From UBA7359 sp038142205 (GTDB taxonomy: Bacteria; Pseudomonadota; Gammaproteobacteria; Eutrophobiales; Eutrophobiaceae): DNA of 64,000 nucleotides. Shown in pieces: positions 1 to 8,802 of the stretch. Position 1 is the stretch's first letter; every line of letters begins with the position of its first letter. The position numbers were made by a program, and so were the translations under genes. The notes under the pieces were generated by a model. It saw only the letters and a program-made list of their open reading frames with translations, did not search any database and was not told the origin of the DNA. The stretch is from contig JAYQJO010000001.1 of assembly GCA_038142205.1 (NCBI GenBank), positions 62,001-126,000 of the forward strand, written 5' to 3'.

Positions 1-1111
1 TGACAACAGGCTGATTTGTAAACGCTTCTATTTTTTCCAGTCTAAATTTTTCTGAAGGTAGAAATAAACTTAAAGCCAAACCCTGACTACCGGCGCGACC
101 GGTTCGACCAATCCTATGAATATGCACTTCGGGATCAGGTGATAATTCAAAATTAATTACAGCAGATAATTCTTTAATATCCAGCCCACGTGCAGCAACA
201 TCAGTCGCAACTAAGATAGAACTGCTTTTATTAGAAAATTGAACAATGACTTGATCGCGTTCCCGTTGTTCCAGATCACCATGTAAGGAACAAACATGAA
301 AATCCTGTTTTGATAAAACATCAAGTAGTTCCTGACATTGTTGTTTCGTATTACAAAAAACAATACTGGACTCTGGTCTATAGTGTTTTATTAAAGTAAC
401 TAATGTTTGGCTTCGTTGTCCTGCGTCTACTTCATAGAACAGTTGTTTAATATCGTTATCGTCATGTACAGATTCAACATGAACATCAATCGGATTGTTT
501 TGAATTTTATGACTGATTTTTTTAATCTGTTCAGGGTAAGTAGCAGAAAATAATAAGCTTTGTTTTTGTTTTGGTGTTTTATTAATAACGCGCATAATCT
601 CGTCATAAAAACCCATGTCTAACATGCGATCGGCCTCATCCAAAACCAGTGTGTTTAAAGCATTTAGTTTTAAACTATCTTTATCAAGATGTTTTAATAC
701 TCTCCCCGGGGTGCCGACGACAATATGCGGTGGGTGCTCCAATGAAGCTAATTGCGGCAACATCGGTTTGCCGCCACATAATGTGACCAGTTTTGTATTC
801 GGTATTGCACGTGCGAAACGACGGATTTCTGTACTGACCTGTTCTGCCAGTTCGCGTGTTGGACAAAGTACCAAAGACTGTACTTGATAATTTTTTGTAT
901 CGATTTTACTCAGTAAACCGATTGCAAAAGCAGCTGTTTTACCGCTGCCAGTTTTAGCTTGTGCAAGTAAGTCTTTCCCTTCAAGAATTGCGGGAAGACT
1001 TTGTGCCTGTATGGGTGTCATTTCCTTAAAACTCAATGCAGCAATGTTATCTAGCATCTCAGGCGATAAATTTAGAGAAGAGAAGTTTGCTGAAGAATCA
1101 GGGGTGTCCAT
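1..1111 (-). CDS. dbpA: ATP-dependent RNA helicase DbpA, 3' end outside window
   Basis: DEAD-box helicase read leftwards from ATG at 1111; about 370 residues are present and the C-terminus lies beyond base 1. Visible motifs in order: Q-motif region (MTPIQAQ), Walker A AKTGSGKT near residues 52-59, PTRELA, TPGR, DEAD (DEADRMLDMGF), SAT, and the helicase C-terminal motifs ATDVAARGLDI and HRIGRTGRAG. Wording such as VQAKTGSGKTAAF-like and SLHGDLEQRERDQ is characteristic of DbpA, which acts in 50S subunit assembly through a C-terminal domain that binds 23S rRNA. That domain is off the window and cannot be verified. A NYN-domain gene lies on its 5' side in the same direction, ending 14 bases before this ATG, so the two are probably co-transcribed. 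Confidence 0.93.
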   Translation of the reverse strand, partial: MDTPDSSANFSSLNLSPEMLDNIAALSFKEMTPIQAQSLPAILEGKDLLAQAKTGSGKTAAFAIGLLSKIDTKNYQVQSLVLCPTRELAEQVSTEIRRFARAIPNTKLVTLCGGKPMLPQLASLEHPPHIVVGTPGRVLKHLDKDSLKLNALNTLVLDEADRMLDMGFYDEIMRVINKTPKQKQSLLFSATYPEQIKKISHKIQNNPIDVHVESVHDDNDIKQLFYEVDAGQRSQTLVTLIKHYRPESSIVFCNTKQQCQELLDVLSKQDFHVCSLHGDLEQRERDQVIVQFSNKSSSILVATDVAARGLDIKELSAVINFELSPDPEVHIHRIGRTGRAGSQGLALSLFLPSEKFRLEKIEAFTNQPVV

Positions 1112-1125
1112 GTATAGTCATCACT

Positions 1126-1599
1126 TTATAATAATAAGTTGTCATCAATTTTATGAAACACATTCGCTGATTCAATTAGATTTTTTGCAGTCAGCTCAAG
1201 CACACCATAAACTTCTGTCGTAACGTCATAATCATTTTTAATCTTTTCCAGTAATAAACCAAAGTCACCATCACCGGATAATAAAATAACGGTATCGACT
1301 TCTTTCGCCGCTTCCATTACATCAATAGTAATGCCGACATCCCAATCACCTTTAGCAGAACCATCAGCTCGTTGAATAAATGGTTTGAGTTTAACGGTAT
1401 AACCAATGTGCTTTAATGCATCCTGAAACTTTATTTGATTATCATCGCCGCGGTGTGTCGCATACGCATTGGCAATAACAATATCACCTTCATTACTAAC
1501 AGTTTCCCAGAGTTTTCTGTAATTGAATTGACGAGAGAAAGTATCACGAGAGGTGTAGTAGATATTCTGTACGTCAACAAAAAGAGCAATTTTCTTCAC
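1126..1599 (-). CDS. NYN-domain (LabA/DUF88-like) protein
   Basis: 157-residue cytoplasmic protein with a single PIN-like NYN fold. Acidic residues expected at the nuclease site are visible: Asp in the first strand (ALFVDVQNIYY), the central GDWDVGITIDV segment and LLSGDGDF. NYN proteins are usually metal-dependent RNases or RNA-binding regulators; the specific substrate is unknown. It lies directly upstream of dbpA on the same strand, which would suit a role in RNA metabolism (inference). A second NYN gene occurs at 27118-27672 but is clearly different in sequence. Confidence 0.85.
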   Translation of the reverse strand: MKKIALFVDVQNIYYTSRDTFSRQFNYRKLWETVSNEGDIVIANAYATHRGDDNQIKFQDALKHIGYTVKLKPFIQRADGSAKGDWDVGITIDVMEAAKEVDTVILLSGDGDFGLLLEKIKNDYDVTTEVYGVLELTAKNLIESANVFHKIDDNLLL

Positions 1600-1750
1600 G
1601 AGTATTTAATAAATGAATGTTTCCCTATGATAGAGCATAACACGGCAAACAACAGTTTTCGGGCATCCTGTAAATTTCTTTCGAAGAAATGAATATAAAG
1701 CTATCCAGAATGAAATCGGTCACTATAATGTGCCGCTTCGGAGGAATGAC

Positions 1751-3244
1751 ATGCTTTTACTTTCTAAAAAACAAGACTGGCTGGGTAACATTCGTGGGGA
1801 TATTTTAGCCGGTCTTGTTGTTGCACTGGCTTTGATACCAGAGGCGATTGCTTTTTCTATTATCGCTGGTGTTGATCCAAAAATTGGTCTTTATGCATCA
1901 TTTTGTATCGCGGTAATTACCGCTATTGTAGGCGGCCGCCCGGGTATGATCAGTGCGGCTACTGGCGCAATGGCGTTATTGATGGTCACTTTGGTTAAAG
2001 AACACGGCTTACAATATTTATTAATAACGACCTTATTAACAGGGCTGATACAAATTTTTGCCGGATACTTGAAGCTGGGCAGCCTAATGCGCTTCGTCTC
2101 GCGTTCTGTAGTAACAGGCTTTGTTAATGCCCTGGCTATTTTGATTTTCATGGCACAATTACCTGAATTAATAGGTGTTACCTGGCATGTCTATGTGATG
2201 ACTATTTCCGGCTTGGGTATTATCTATTTATTTCCTTATCTTCCCGCTATTGGTAAGTCGATTCCATCACCGCTTGTTTGTATTGTCTCAATGTCAGCTA
2301 TTGCGTTTTATTTTAATATAGACATTCGTACTGTTAGTGATATGGGTGAATTACCGGATACGTTACCGGTTTTTCTTTGGCCTGATGTGCCACTCACGTT
2401 TAATACACTACAAATTATTTTTCCTTATGCATTACCATTAGCTATGGTAGGGTTACTGGAATCATTAATGACAGCAACGATTGTTGATGATTTGACAGAT
2501 ACTGTTAGTGATAAAAACCGGGAATGTAAAGGGCAGGGTATAGCCAATATTGGCGCGGGGCTGTTAGGCGGAATGGCAGGTTGCGCCATGATCGGTCAAT
2601 CCGTAATTAATATTAAATCAGGTGGTCGCGGCCGTTTATCAACCTTACTTGCTGGTATCTTCCTTTTGATTATGGTTGTTTTCCTCGGTGAATGGATTAA
2701 ACAAATTCCAATGGCAGCATTGGTTGCAGTAATGATTATGGTATCGATTGGTACATTTAGCTGGCAGTCACTACTGGATTTAAAAACACATCCGCTTTCG
2801 TCTAATATAGTCATGATAACGACGGTGACGGTTGTGGTTTGGACGCATAATCTGGCGCTGGGTGTTTTTGTCGGTGTTTTGCTTGCTTCACTCTTCTTTG
2901 CGAACAAAATTAGTCATTTCATGTATGTTGAATCAGGCAAGGATGAAGAAAAAGATGTGCGAATCTATCGAGTTGTTGGCCAAGTGTTTTTCAGTTCATC
3001 AGATAAATTCATTGCTGCATTTGATTTTAAAGAAGCAGTAGAAAAAGTGGTTATCGATCTGAATCGTGCGCACTTTTGGGATATCACTTCGGTCTCCGCA
3101 TTAGATAAGGTTGTAATCAAGTTTCGCAGAGAAGGTGCCGAAGTAGAATTGATTGGAATGAATGAAGCAAGTTCTACCATTGTCGATCGTTTCGGTGTGC
3201 ATGATAAACCGGAAGAAATAGAAAAAATTATGGGTGGTCACTAA
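1751..3244 (+). CDS. SulP-family anion transporter with STAS domain
   Basis: 497-residue inner-membrane protein. The N-terminal SulP signature (GDILAGLVVALALIPEAIAFS) starts near residue 13, many hydrophobic spans follow, and a short STAS domain occupies about residues 410-495 (VVIDLNRAHFWDITSVSALDKV). The frame is open from a GTG at 1730, but ATG 1751 is preceded by a good GGAGG at 1740-1744, so that start is chosen. SulP members carry sulfate, bicarbonate or dicarboxylates and the substrate cannot be read here. Its stop overlaps the ATG of a two-domain universal stress protein by one base (TAATG), so the pair is translationally coupled and the stress protein probably modulates the transporter or responds with it (inference). 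Confidence 0.9.
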   Translation: MLLLSKKQDWLGNIRGDILAGLVVALALIPEAIAFSIIAGVDPKIGLYASFCIAVITAIVGGRPGMISAATGAMALLMVTLVKEHGLQYLLITTLLTGLIQIFAGYLKLGSLMRFVSRSVVTGFVNALAILIFMAQLPELIGVTWHVYVMTISGLGIIYLFPYLPAIGKSIPSPLVCIVSMSAIAFYFNIDIRTVSDMGELPDTLPVFLWPDVPLTFNTLQIIFPYALPLAMVGLLESLMTATIVDDLTDTVSDKNRECKGQGIANIGAGLLGGMAGCAMIGQSVINIKSGGRGRLSTLLAGIFLLIMVVFLGEWIKQIPMAALVAVMIMVSIGTFSWQSLLDLKTHPLSSNIVMITTVTVVVWTHNLALGVFVGVLLASLFFANKISHFMYVESGKDEEKDVRIYRVVGQVFFSSSDKFIAAFDFKEAVEKVVIDLNRAHFWDITSVSALDKVVIKFRREGAEVELIGMNEASSTIVDRFGVHDKPEEIEKIMGGH

Positions 3245-4110
3245 TGAGTAATGAAAAACCTATGGTCTTGGCATGTATCGATGGTTCAAAGTTAAATGAA
3301 GCCGTTTGTGATTATGCTGTTTGGATAGCGCAACGAGTCGATGTACCTTTAAAACTATTAAATACCATTGATCATCACCAGGAAACTGCAGAAACAGCGG
3401 ATCTATCAGGTAGTCTGGGTGTGAATAGTCGCGATCAATTACTTGAAGACATAACCGATCTGGAACATGTAAAAAGTAAGGCACGTATACAAAAAGGCAA
3501 AGCAATATTACAAGCGGCAAAAGATCGCGTGATAGAAGACGGGTTTTTAGATCCATTAACATCTTTGCAACACGGTAGTTTGATTGAGTCTTTAACTGAA
3601 CTGGAAAAAGATATCCGTGTTCTGGTTATCGGTGCACGCGGAAAAATTCATGAAGATCAACTTGATCAAATTGGCGCGAAACTCGAAGCTATGATTCGTT
3701 CATTACATCTTCCTATCCTTGTTGCTTATGAAGAATTTAAAACACCGAAGACCATTATGATTGCTTATGATGGTGGTGAAGCAGCAAACAAGGCTGTCGA
3801 CATGGTGGCGAATAGTCCTTTATATAAAGGTTTAAGCTGTCATCTTGTTTATGTGAGTAACAAACCTTCGTCTAACGAAATACTGGATAAAGCAGCAGAA
3901 AAATTACGCCAGTCAGGTGGTATTGAAGTGACAACTGCCAGTTTAACCGGCAAGGCAGAGCAAGAGCTCTGTGATTATCAACTTAATCAAAATATTGATA
4001 TGACCATAATGGGTGCGTTTAGTCATACCCGACTACATGATCTGTTGCTTGGTAGTTTTACTGTTAAAATGTTATTTAATACTAAACGACCCTTACTGTT
4101 ACTAAGATAA
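3244..4110 (+). CDS. Tandem universal stress protein (UspA family)
   Basis: 288 residues containing two Usp domains (about 1-150 and 165-288). The first begins PMVLACIDGSKLNEAVCDYA and the second TIMIAYDGGEAANKAVDMV. The second half keeps a nucleotide-binding style ending (MGAFSHTRLHDLLLGSFTVKML), like ATP-binding UspA proteins; the first half has the more degenerate GARGKIHEDQ. It overlaps the SulP gene by one base. It ends 7 bases before the convergent end of rhlE; no strong terminator hairpin is visible between them. Confidence 0.9.
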   Translation: MSNEKPMVLACIDGSKLNEAVCDYAVWIAQRVDVPLKLLNTIDHHQETAETADLSGSLGVNSRDQLLEDITDLEHVKSKARIQKGKAILQAAKDRVIEDGFLDPLTSLQHGSLIESLTELEKDIRVLVIGARGKIHEDQLDQIGAKLEAMIRSLHLPILVAYEEFKTPKTIMIAYDGGEAANKAVDMVANSPLYKGLSCHLVYVSNKPSSNEILDKAAEKLRQSGGIEVTTASLTGKAEQELCDYQLNQNIDMTIMGAFSHTRLHDLLLGSFTVKMLFNTKRPLLLLR

Positions 4111-4117
4111 AAAAGAG

Positions 4118-5407
4118 TTAGGCAATTTTCTTTGTTGTTGCTGTGTTTTTCTTCTTTACTTTCTTCTTATCTTTTTTCCAGTAACTTTTCTTGTTTCTCG
4201 ATTTATTGTCATTCGGCTTCTTCGAACGTTTTTTATTATTCGATGATTTTGATTTTATCGTTTCTGGTAAATTATGAACTGGTTCAAAGCCTTCGATTTC
4301 TTCACGCTCGATTTTAAATTTAATCAGTTTTTCAATATCGACTAACTGTTTAATTTCATCTGCACAAACAAGAGAAAGAGCATGACCACTTGCGCCAGCG
4401 CGTCCGGTTCTACCTATACGGTGTACATAGTCTTCAGGGATATCAGGCAAATCAAAATTAACAACATGTGAAAGCTGATTAATATCAATTCCTCTTGACG
4501 CAATATCGGTAGCAATCAGTACTTCAATTTTATTCTGTTTAAAGTTCGCCAGCGCCTTGGTTCTTTGTGACTGACTCTTGTTACCATGAATTGCAGCAGC
4601 ATGAATATTCTGTTTCGAAAGTCGTTTAACAAGTTTGTCCGAACCATGTTTGGTTCGAGAAAAAACCAATACCTGATTCCAGTTACCTTGTTTGATCAAA
4701 TGACTGAGTAATTCTGTTTTACGCGCTTTATCGACCGGGTGTATTGTTTGAGAAATTTTTTCAACGGTTGAGTTTCTTGGCGTTACATCAATTTCAACCG
4801 GATCATTAATAATCCCTTTAGCAAGCTGACGAATTTCTTTTGAAAATGTTGCTGAGAACATCAGGTTCTGACGTTGTTTGGGTAATAAAGCCATGATTTT
4901 TTTAATATCATTGATAAAGCCCATGTCCAACATACGATCAGCTTCATCAAGGACTAATACTTCAAGATCATTAAAGCGTACGGCGTTTTGTTGATAGAGA
5001 TCGAGTAATCGGCCTGGTGTAGCAACGAGTATATCCACGCCTTTGCGTAGTTTCATCATTTGCGGATTAATACCGACGCCACCAAAAACGACAGCAGAAC
5101 GTAAATGAATATGTTTACTGTAAGTAAAAACACTTTCCTGTACTTGAGCCGCCAACTCTCTAGTCGGAGTAAGAATCAATACACGCACACGATTGCTTTT
5201 AATTTTGGATTTATCTTTTAATAGTTCCAATATGGGTAAGGTAAAGCCGGCAGTCTTACCTGTGCCAGTTTGTGCTGCGGCCATAATATCTTTACCACTC
5301 AGTACAGCTGGTATAGCTTTTTCTTGTATGGGAGTAGGTTTGTTATAACCTTTTTCTTTTAATGCTCGCAACAAATCATCGGATAAACCGAGTTCTTTAA
5401 AACTCAT
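4118..5407 (-). CDS. rhlE: DEAD-box RNA helicase RhlE
   Basis: 429 residues with a complete helicase core: FxxLGL N-terminus (MSFKELGLSDDLLRAL), AQTGTGKT, PTRELA, TPGR, DEAD (DEADRMLDMGF), SAT, ATDIASRGIDI, HRIGRTGRAG. The last 55 or so residues form a lysine- and asparagine-rich disordered tail (SKSSNNKKRSKKPNDN...), typical of RhlE and thought to aid RNA binding. RhlE acts in ribosome maturation and RNA turnover. This is the second DEAD-box helicase in 5.5 kb besides dbpA. The start is the ATG at 5407, upstream of which lies a 344-base divergent intergenic region. Confidence 0.93.
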   Translation of the reverse strand: MSFKELGLSDDLLRALKEKGYNKPTPIQEKAIPAVLSGKDIMAAAQTGTGKTAGFTLPILELLKDKSKIKSNRVRVLILTPTRELAAQVQESVFTYSKHIHLRSAVVFGGVGINPQMMKLRKGVDILVATPGRLLDLYQQNAVRFNDLEVLVLDEADRMLDMGFINDIKKIMALLPKQRQNLMFSATFSKEIRQLAKGIINDPVEIDVTPRNSTVEKISQTIHPVDKARKTELLSHLIKQGNWNQVLVFSRTKHGSDKLVKRLSKQNIHAAAIHGNKSQSQRTKALANFKQNKIEVLIATDIASRGIDINQLSHVVNFDLPDIPEDYVHRIGRTGRAGASGHALSLVCADEIKQLVDIEKLIKFKIEREEIEGFEPVHNLPETIKSKSSNNKKRSKKPNDNKSRNKKSYWKKDKKKVKKKNTATTKKIA

Positions 5408-5751
5408 TTGAGATTATTTTCCTTACTTTATTATTTAAAGCCATTTATATCAGGCTTATGTCGGTGCATGCTTATTGCTTATGTACATTTAGCTTGCAAT
5501 AGCAGTAATGATTCAATGCGGCATACAGATAGTTAACTCTCTGAGATAGGGATAACTGGCTTTTTTTATTGTTATTCTTTGCCAGTCAAACAACTAAAGA
5601 TGACGCGACGGAATGTTCTTTATTATTCCAAAGACGTGCACTCTAGCACATTATAAAAATGCTGTAATACTTTTTGAATGAGCCAAAAAAGTAATATTAC
5701 TGTTGGTTGCTGCTATAATTCGACGTGAAACTGCAAAGAGAATGGATAACG
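5408..5751. promoter_or_regulatory. Divergent promoter region between rhlE and YHYH gene
   Basis: 344 bases without a gene. A perfect TATAAT lies at 5714-5719. A transcript starting about 7 bases later would begin near the in-frame GTG at 5725, which supports the downstream ATG 5752 as the real start of the YHYH gene. A spaced inverted pair, ACTGGC and GCCAGT, occurs around 5549-5586. No clear promoter was recognised on the rhlE side, though AT-rich sequence extends next to its ATG. Confidence 0.45.
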
Positions 5752-6870
5752 ATGATTCACCGTATTTCAAAAGTTTTGATGTTTTTCTGTTGTTTGATTG
5801 TTCAATCTGTCTTTGCGCATGGTGTCCATGAGACTAATGACGAACAGTCTTTAGCTGAAAGACCCAAGTTATTATGGGAATACTTTATTACTCATCTGGA
5901 AGCAAAAGCCAGTATCCGTATAGATGAACAAGGCGGTTATCGTTATATTGAAAGTGATGGTATAGCCGATCATGCGACAGGTCGTTTTCCAAATTCCGGC
6001 AACCCGCACAGTATTAAATCTCAGGATTACAAATTTCGAGTCGCATTAAACCCTAAAAAAGAGAGTTCGCTGAAGTCAGTCGGACATAATAATTTTGGTG
6101 TGGCCATTAATGGTGTGCCGTTTGATGCGGCAACAGCGGAATATTGGAATAACGATCGTTCTTCCGGCTGGAATATAGAAGCATTGACCGGCGGGATAAA
6201 ATTGGGACTTGATAGTAATAATGCGCACGTACAGCCTAACGGCGCATATCATTATCATAGTGTGCCCAAGGGTATTCTTAATAAGCATAATTATAAAAAT
6301 AAGCCATTATTAATTGGATATGCCGCAGATGGTTTTCCAATTTATGCGCATTATGGTTATAGCGATCCTGCAAATAGCAGTAGCGGCATGAAAGAATTAA
6401 AAGCCAGTTATAATGTTAAATCCGGTACGCGCCCCAGTGGTCCCGGTGGTCGTTACGATGGTACTTACACGAAAGATTTTGAATATGTTCAAGGCCAAGG
6501 TGATCTGGATCAATGTAATGGTCGTACAGGTATTACGCCTGAATATCCAAATGGTACTTACTATTATGTTGTAACAAATCAATTTCCTTTTATTCCGCGT
6601 TGTTTAATGGGCAATGCAGACAGTTCTTTCAGTAAACGATCCGGTAGTGGTAGCAATCAACGCGGCGGCGGTATGCAGGAAAGACGCGACCCTTCGGGTA
6701 GTAGTAACAGAGGGCCTGGTGGAAGAGGTGCTCCACCACAGGAAGCCGTTTCGGCATGTAGTGGTAAGGGTGATGGTGCATCTTGTTCATTTAATACGCC
6801 ACGCGGTAGAATGAGTGGTAGTTGTCGAACAATTCAATCTAATATCGCTTGCGTTCCTTCTCGTAGATAA
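5752..6870 (+). CDS. Exported YHYH-domain protein
   Basis: 372 residues from ATG 5752. This start gives a clean signal peptide (hydrophobic VLMFFCCLIVQSVFA, cleavage before HG) and has AAAGAG about 11 bases upstream; a GTG at 5725 in the same frame is rejected. The eponymous YHYH motif is visible (GAYHYHSVPKG), followed by GYAADGFPIYAHYGY and LDQCNGRTGITPEYPNGTYYYVVT, the family core. The C-terminal third is Gly/Arg/Ser-rich and ends in a small Cys-containing segment (ACSGKGDGASCSF...CRTI...IACVP). The function of YHYH proteins is unknown; the His-rich motif suggests metal binding. Two bases separate it from the DUF3429 gene. Confidence 0.85.
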   Translation: MIHRISKVLMFFCCLIVQSVFAHGVHETNDEQSLAERPKLLWEYFITHLEAKASIRIDEQGGYRYIESDGIADHATGRFPNSGNPHSIKSQDYKFRVALNPKKESSLKSVGHNNFGVAINGVPFDAATAEYWNNDRSSGWNIEALTGGIKLGLDSNNAHVQPNGAYHYHSVPKGILNKHNYKNKPLLIGYAADGFPIYAHYGYSDPANSSSGMKELKASYNVKSGTRPSGPGGRYDGTYTKDFEYVQGQGDLDQCNGRTGITPEYPNGTYYYVVTNQFPFIPRCLMGNADSSFSKRSGSGSNQRGGGMQERRDPSGSSNRGPGGRGAPPQEAVSACSGKGDGASCSFNTPRGRMSGSCRTIQSNIACVPSRR

Positions 6871-6872
6871 TT

Positions 6873-7331
6873 ATGAGTGCTGACACTATATCAAACGACA
6901 CAAAAGCCACTGTTTACTATTTAAGTTACGGTGGTTTGATTCCATTTATTGTAGCGCTGTTTGGTTTTTTTCTCTTAGATGAACCAATACGTTCTTTTTC
7001 GCTAAATGCTTTTATTACTTATGCTGCTGTGATCATTGGCTTTGTCGGTGCCGTACATTGGGGCTTTCTTTTGAAAGCAGATGATATAGTAAATAAAAAT
7101 TTATTATTAAGTTTAAGTGTGTTGCCTGGACTAATAGGGTGGAGTGCATTATTGCTTAATCAGCAACTCGCATTAATTATTTTCGCGCTATCGTATCCTT
7201 TAGTCTTTATCTATGAAAAGGTGACGTCTTTAAAAAATATTTTTCCCGATTGGTATATGTCAATGCGCGTTAAATTAACCTGTTGTGTCACATTAATGGT
7301 TTTAGTGATGATATTGGGACAGTATCTATGA
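6873..7331 (+). CDS. DUF3429 membrane protein
   Basis: 152 residues, about five hydrophobic helices, with the family-typical YGGLIPFI...FITYAAVIIGFVGAVHWGF segment. The family is uncharacterised; members sit in the inner membrane. It starts 3 bases after the YHYH stop and its TGA overlaps the start of the lipocalin gene (ATGA), so YHYH, DUF3429 and blc look like one transcript. Confidence 0.82.
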   Translation: MSADTISNDTKATVYYLSYGGLIPFIVALFGFFLLDEPIRSFSLNAFITYAAVIIGFVGAVHWGFLLKADDIVNKNLLLSLSVLPGLIGWSALLLNQQLALIIFALSYPLVFIYEKVTSLKNIFPDWYMSMRVKLTCCVTLMVLVMILGQYL

Positions 7332-7849
7332 TGTCTATAAAAAATTATCTTGCCGTACTTTTATTATTTCTACTTACAAGCTGCACAAGCCTGCCTGAAA
7401 ACATTAAACCAATTACAGGTTTTGAATTAGATAGATATCTCGGTAAATGGTATGAGATTGCCAGACTGGATCATTCATTTGAACGCGGCTTGAGTAAGGT
7501 CACGGCAGATTACAGTATGCGCGATGACGGTGGCGTTAGAGTTATCAATCGCGGATACAATGCAGAGAAAGAAAAATGGAATGAAGCAGAAGGTAAAGCT
7601 TACTTTGTTAATGAACCAGATATAGGGCAATTAAAAGTCTCTTTCTTTGGTCCTTTTTATGGCGGCTATAATATTCTCGTATTAGATAAAGAAAACTATC
7701 AATACTCCCTGGTTGCTGGTCCAGGTTTAGGTTATCTATGGATATTGGCGCGTACACCTAAGCTGGAACAAAGTGTAATAATTGAGTTGGTCAAGAAAGC
7801 ACACACTTTAGGTTTTCCAGTTAAAGATTTAATTTATGTGACACAATAA
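7328..7849 (+). CDS. blc: Outer-membrane lipoprotein, bacterial lipocalin Blc
   Basis: 173 residues from ATG 7328, which overlaps the preceding stop by four bases; an upstream in-frame start at 7283 would lie inside DUF3429 and spoil the signal. The lipobox LLTSC puts the acylated cysteine near residue 19. Lipocalin hallmarks: GKWYEIARLDHSFERGL, the VINRGYN strand, GPFYGGYNILVLD, and YLWILARTP near the end. Blc binds lysophospholipids or fatty acids at the outer membrane and is usually stress induced. Confidence 0.92.
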   Translation: MMSIKNYLAVLLLFLLTSCTSLPENIKPITGFELDRYLGKWYEIARLDHSFERGLSKVTADYSMRDDGGVRVINRGYNAEKEKWNEAEGKAYFVNEPDIGQLKVSFFGPFYGGYNILVLDKENYQYSLVAGPGLGYLWILARTPKLEQSVIIELVKKAHTLGFPVKDLIYVTQ

Positions 7850-7870
7850 ATCAGCATAGAATAATGTGAA

Positions 7871-8749
7871 ATGTTTGCTAATACGAAAAAAGCAGAATAT
7901 TCAGAACGCGATAAAAAAATACAGCGTTTAATAATTATTGAAGGTAGCGTAAATTTATTCGTATTGTTATCCAAGTTGTTCGTTGGGGTAACAACCGGTT
8001 CTTTAGCTATTATTGCCGATGCAATACACTCCTTAACCGATGTTGCTAATAATATTGTTGCATGGATTGTAATTCGCTTGTCTATTATGCCCGCAGATCA
8101 AGACCACCCTTACGGTCATCGAAAGTTTGAAACTATTGCGATTTTTGCGCTGGCTGCGTTATTAACCGTGCTTGCGTTTGAGGTCGGCAAGAATGCAATC
8201 ACAAAAGAAACAACAGAAATTGTTAGCGGCAAGATAGAGCTTGCCATCATGATAATCGTATTTGTGATAAACATCGGTCTTGCACTATGGCAACGCTATT
8301 GGGCAAAAAAATTAAAATCAAGCATCATGCTTGCTGATGCAGCGCACACTTTTGCAGATGTATTAACCACCGCTGTTGTTATTCTAGGTTGGCAACTGGC
8401 CAGCAATGGGTTTCTATTTCTTGACCGGCTTTGTGCATTAGGTGTTTCTGGCCTGATTTTTTACCTGGCTTATCAATTATTCAAAACAGCATTCCCTGTA
8501 TTAGTCGATGAATATGCTATTGATCCTGGAGATATAAGAAAATCCGTGTTAGCAGTTGACGGCGTTAAAGAAGTAGGGCGCATACGTTCACGCTGGGTCG
8601 GTTCAGATATCGCGTTGGATGTTGTTGTTTCGGTTGATGCCGAACTAACAACGGAAGAGTCTCACAAGATTGCTGATAAGATTGAAACGATGATAGAAAA
8701 CAAATATCAGGTTAAAGATGCATTAATTCATATAGAGCCCTATAAATAA
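7871..8749 (+). CDS. Cation diffusion facilitator (CDF) transporter
   Basis: 292 residues with six membrane helices followed by a cytoplasmic domain of about 85 residues. Metal-site residues are visible: the D-x3-D type motif in IADAIHSLTDVANN (TM2) and DAAHTFADV (TM5), and the loop DHPYGHRKFE that is diagnostic for the family. The C-terminal domain contains DVVVSVDAELTTEESH, the usual dimerisation fold. CDF proteins export Zn, Fe or Mn in exchange for protons; the exact metal cannot be assigned. It follows blc by 21 bases in the same direction. Confidence 0.9.
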   Translation: MFANTKKAEYSERDKKIQRLIIIEGSVNLFVLLSKLFVGVTTGSLAIIADAIHSLTDVANNIVAWIVIRLSIMPADQDHPYGHRKFETIAIFALAALLTVLAFEVGKNAITKETTEIVSGKIELAIMIIVFVINIGLALWQRYWAKKLKSSIMLADAAHTFADVLTTAVVILGWQLASNGFLFLDRLCALGVSGLIFYLAYQLFKTAFPVLVDEYAIDPGDIRKSVLAVDGVKEVGRIRSRWVGSDIALDVVVSVDAELTTEESHKIADKIETMIENKYQVKDALIHIEPYK

Positions 8750-8802
8750 TCTTCACTCTATCCACACTTGAATAGTTAATCTAATCAGGGCAAAGTTAAT
8801 TC

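Noticed and set aside
1730..1750. GTG start for the SulP transporter
   Set aside because: The GGAGG at 1740-1744 places the ribosome on ATG 1751.
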